Shown here: positions 63,623 through 64,000 of the stretch, piece by piece
How the letters are laid out: each line of letters opens with the position of its first letter
How positions within the stretch are numbered: the stretch's first letter is position 1
Assembly (NCBI GenBank): GCA_004353515.1
Contig: SMNZ01000006.1
Span: 124,001-188,000, forward strand
Source of the DNA: Alteromonadaceae bacterium M269
Lineage (GTDB): Bacteria; Pseudomonadota; Gammaproteobacteria; Enterobacterales; Alteromonadaceae
Length of the DNA stretch: 64,000 nucleotides
Direction: 5' to 3'
Notes under the pieces: generated by a model
The model's database searches: none
What the model saw: the letters and a program-made list of their open reading frames with translations, nothing else
What the model was told of the DNA's origin: nothing
Made by a program: the position numbers and the translations under genes

Positions 63623-64000
63623 CTAGTTGTATTCTTTAACATCCGTAACGTTAGGGTAATTTCTGTCAGCTACTTTGATGTCAGCTAGCTTAGTTGATAA
63701 CCACTCTTTTTGAACATTTCTGTTGTAGTTCAAATAAAGCTTACCTTCGTGAATGTGCCATACATCTGGGTCGATACCAGCAGTTCTACCATCGCCATCA
63801 GCCATTGCCCATGCACAGTAACCGCCGTATTGAGGCGCGTACTTTTCAGGGTTGCCTTTAAATAAATCCAGGTTCGCTTGTGAAGAAAACTGCCAAGTTG
63901 CACCGTGCCATTGAGTCGTAAACTCGTCTGAACCTTTTACTGCTTTGCTTTGAGTAAAGTATGCGACAGTGTCATAGCCTTTAATGGCTGCACTGTTACC
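63623..64000 (-). CDS. YHS-domain protein, C-terminal part (runs off the window)
   Basis: 126 codons are visible, open at the window edge. GYDTVAYFTQSKAVKGS, HGATWQFSSQANLDLF and PEKYAPQYGGYCAWAMADG match secreted YHS-domain proteins (Tyr-His-Ser family), thought to bind metal. The tail after it (HIHEGKLYLNYNRNVQKEW) is the usual C-terminus of the family. An ATG at 63805 is internal and not the start. Confidence 0.88.
   Translation of the reverse strand, partial: GNSAAIKGYDTVAYFTQSKAVKGSDEFTTQWHGATWQFSSQANLDLFKGNPEKYAPQYGGYCAWAMADGDGRTAGIDPDVWHIHEGKLYLNYNRNVQKEWLSTKLADIKVADRNYPNVTDVKEYN

Overview
The window comes from a gammaproteobacterial chromosome of moderately low GC. The hemC-hemD-hemX-hemY order, a cytochrome c5 next to a tRNA-Arg(CCG), a large TonB-dependent receptor beside secreted GH13 amylases, and cello-oligosaccharide genes point to a marine, polysaccharide-degrading member of the Alteromonadales or a relative. 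I cannot name a genus from sequence alone.

Region 1 (1-13.75 kb) is a 12.9 kb genomic island integrated into the 3' half of tRNA-Arg(CCG), bounded by an exact 45 bp direct repeat. It carries a tyrosine integrase, a DUF5906-type helicase, an AlpA-like regulator, a degenerate ~195 bp tandem repeat block and a strongly folded element whose layout recalls the phage P4 immunity RNA, so I read it as a P4-like satellite or integrative element. Its left end holds a lone ~1270-residue protein with a nuclease-like C-terminus, a good candidate anti-phage cargo. Its right part contains a decayed integron: a pseudogenised intI and a divergent array of about five cassettes separated by attC-like sites, the last being a tyrosine phosphatase gene with three nonsense codons.

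Region 2 (13.9-21.5 kb) is a mixed set: hydrolase, envelope protein of unknown role, a lipoprotein with a frameshifted signal peptide, VOC protein, nucleotidyltransferase, cytochrome c, methyltransferase, and a chemoreceptor-like sensor lacking a signalling domain.

Region 3 (21.6-34.3 kb) is an alpha-glucan utilisation locus: an outer-membrane TonB-dependent receptor, two lipoprotein GH13 amylases, an inner-membrane MFS sugar transporter, a cytoplasmic GH13 alpha-glucosidase and a LacI-type regulator. Four copies of a CATACGTATTC operator lie in the control regions of these genes and define the regulon. A 259 bp MITE-like element sits in front of the transporter.

Region 4 (34.3-41.9 kb) holds regulator/target pairs (two TetR genes with visible operators, a BlaI-M56 pair whose M56 gene has two frameshifts).

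Region 5 (41.9-54.9 kb) is a beta-glucoside/cello-oligosaccharide locus: LacI regulator and GH1 beta-glucosidase diverge from an operon of SSS symporter, GPH symporter, GH94 phosphorylase, gluconokinase, CBM9-like protein, GH3 beta-glucosidase and an FHS-type permease. A GH94 enzyme followed directly by gluconokinase suggests phosphorolysis of cellobionate to glucose-1-phosphate and gluconate, i.e. use of oxidised cellulose fragments. Twin TGAAAGCGCTTACA operators mark the divergent control region.

Region 6 (54.9-64 kb) has a pirin, a second BlaI-M56/TonB pair with its own operators, an EAL protein and the hemCDXY haem operon, ending in a partial YHS-domain gene.
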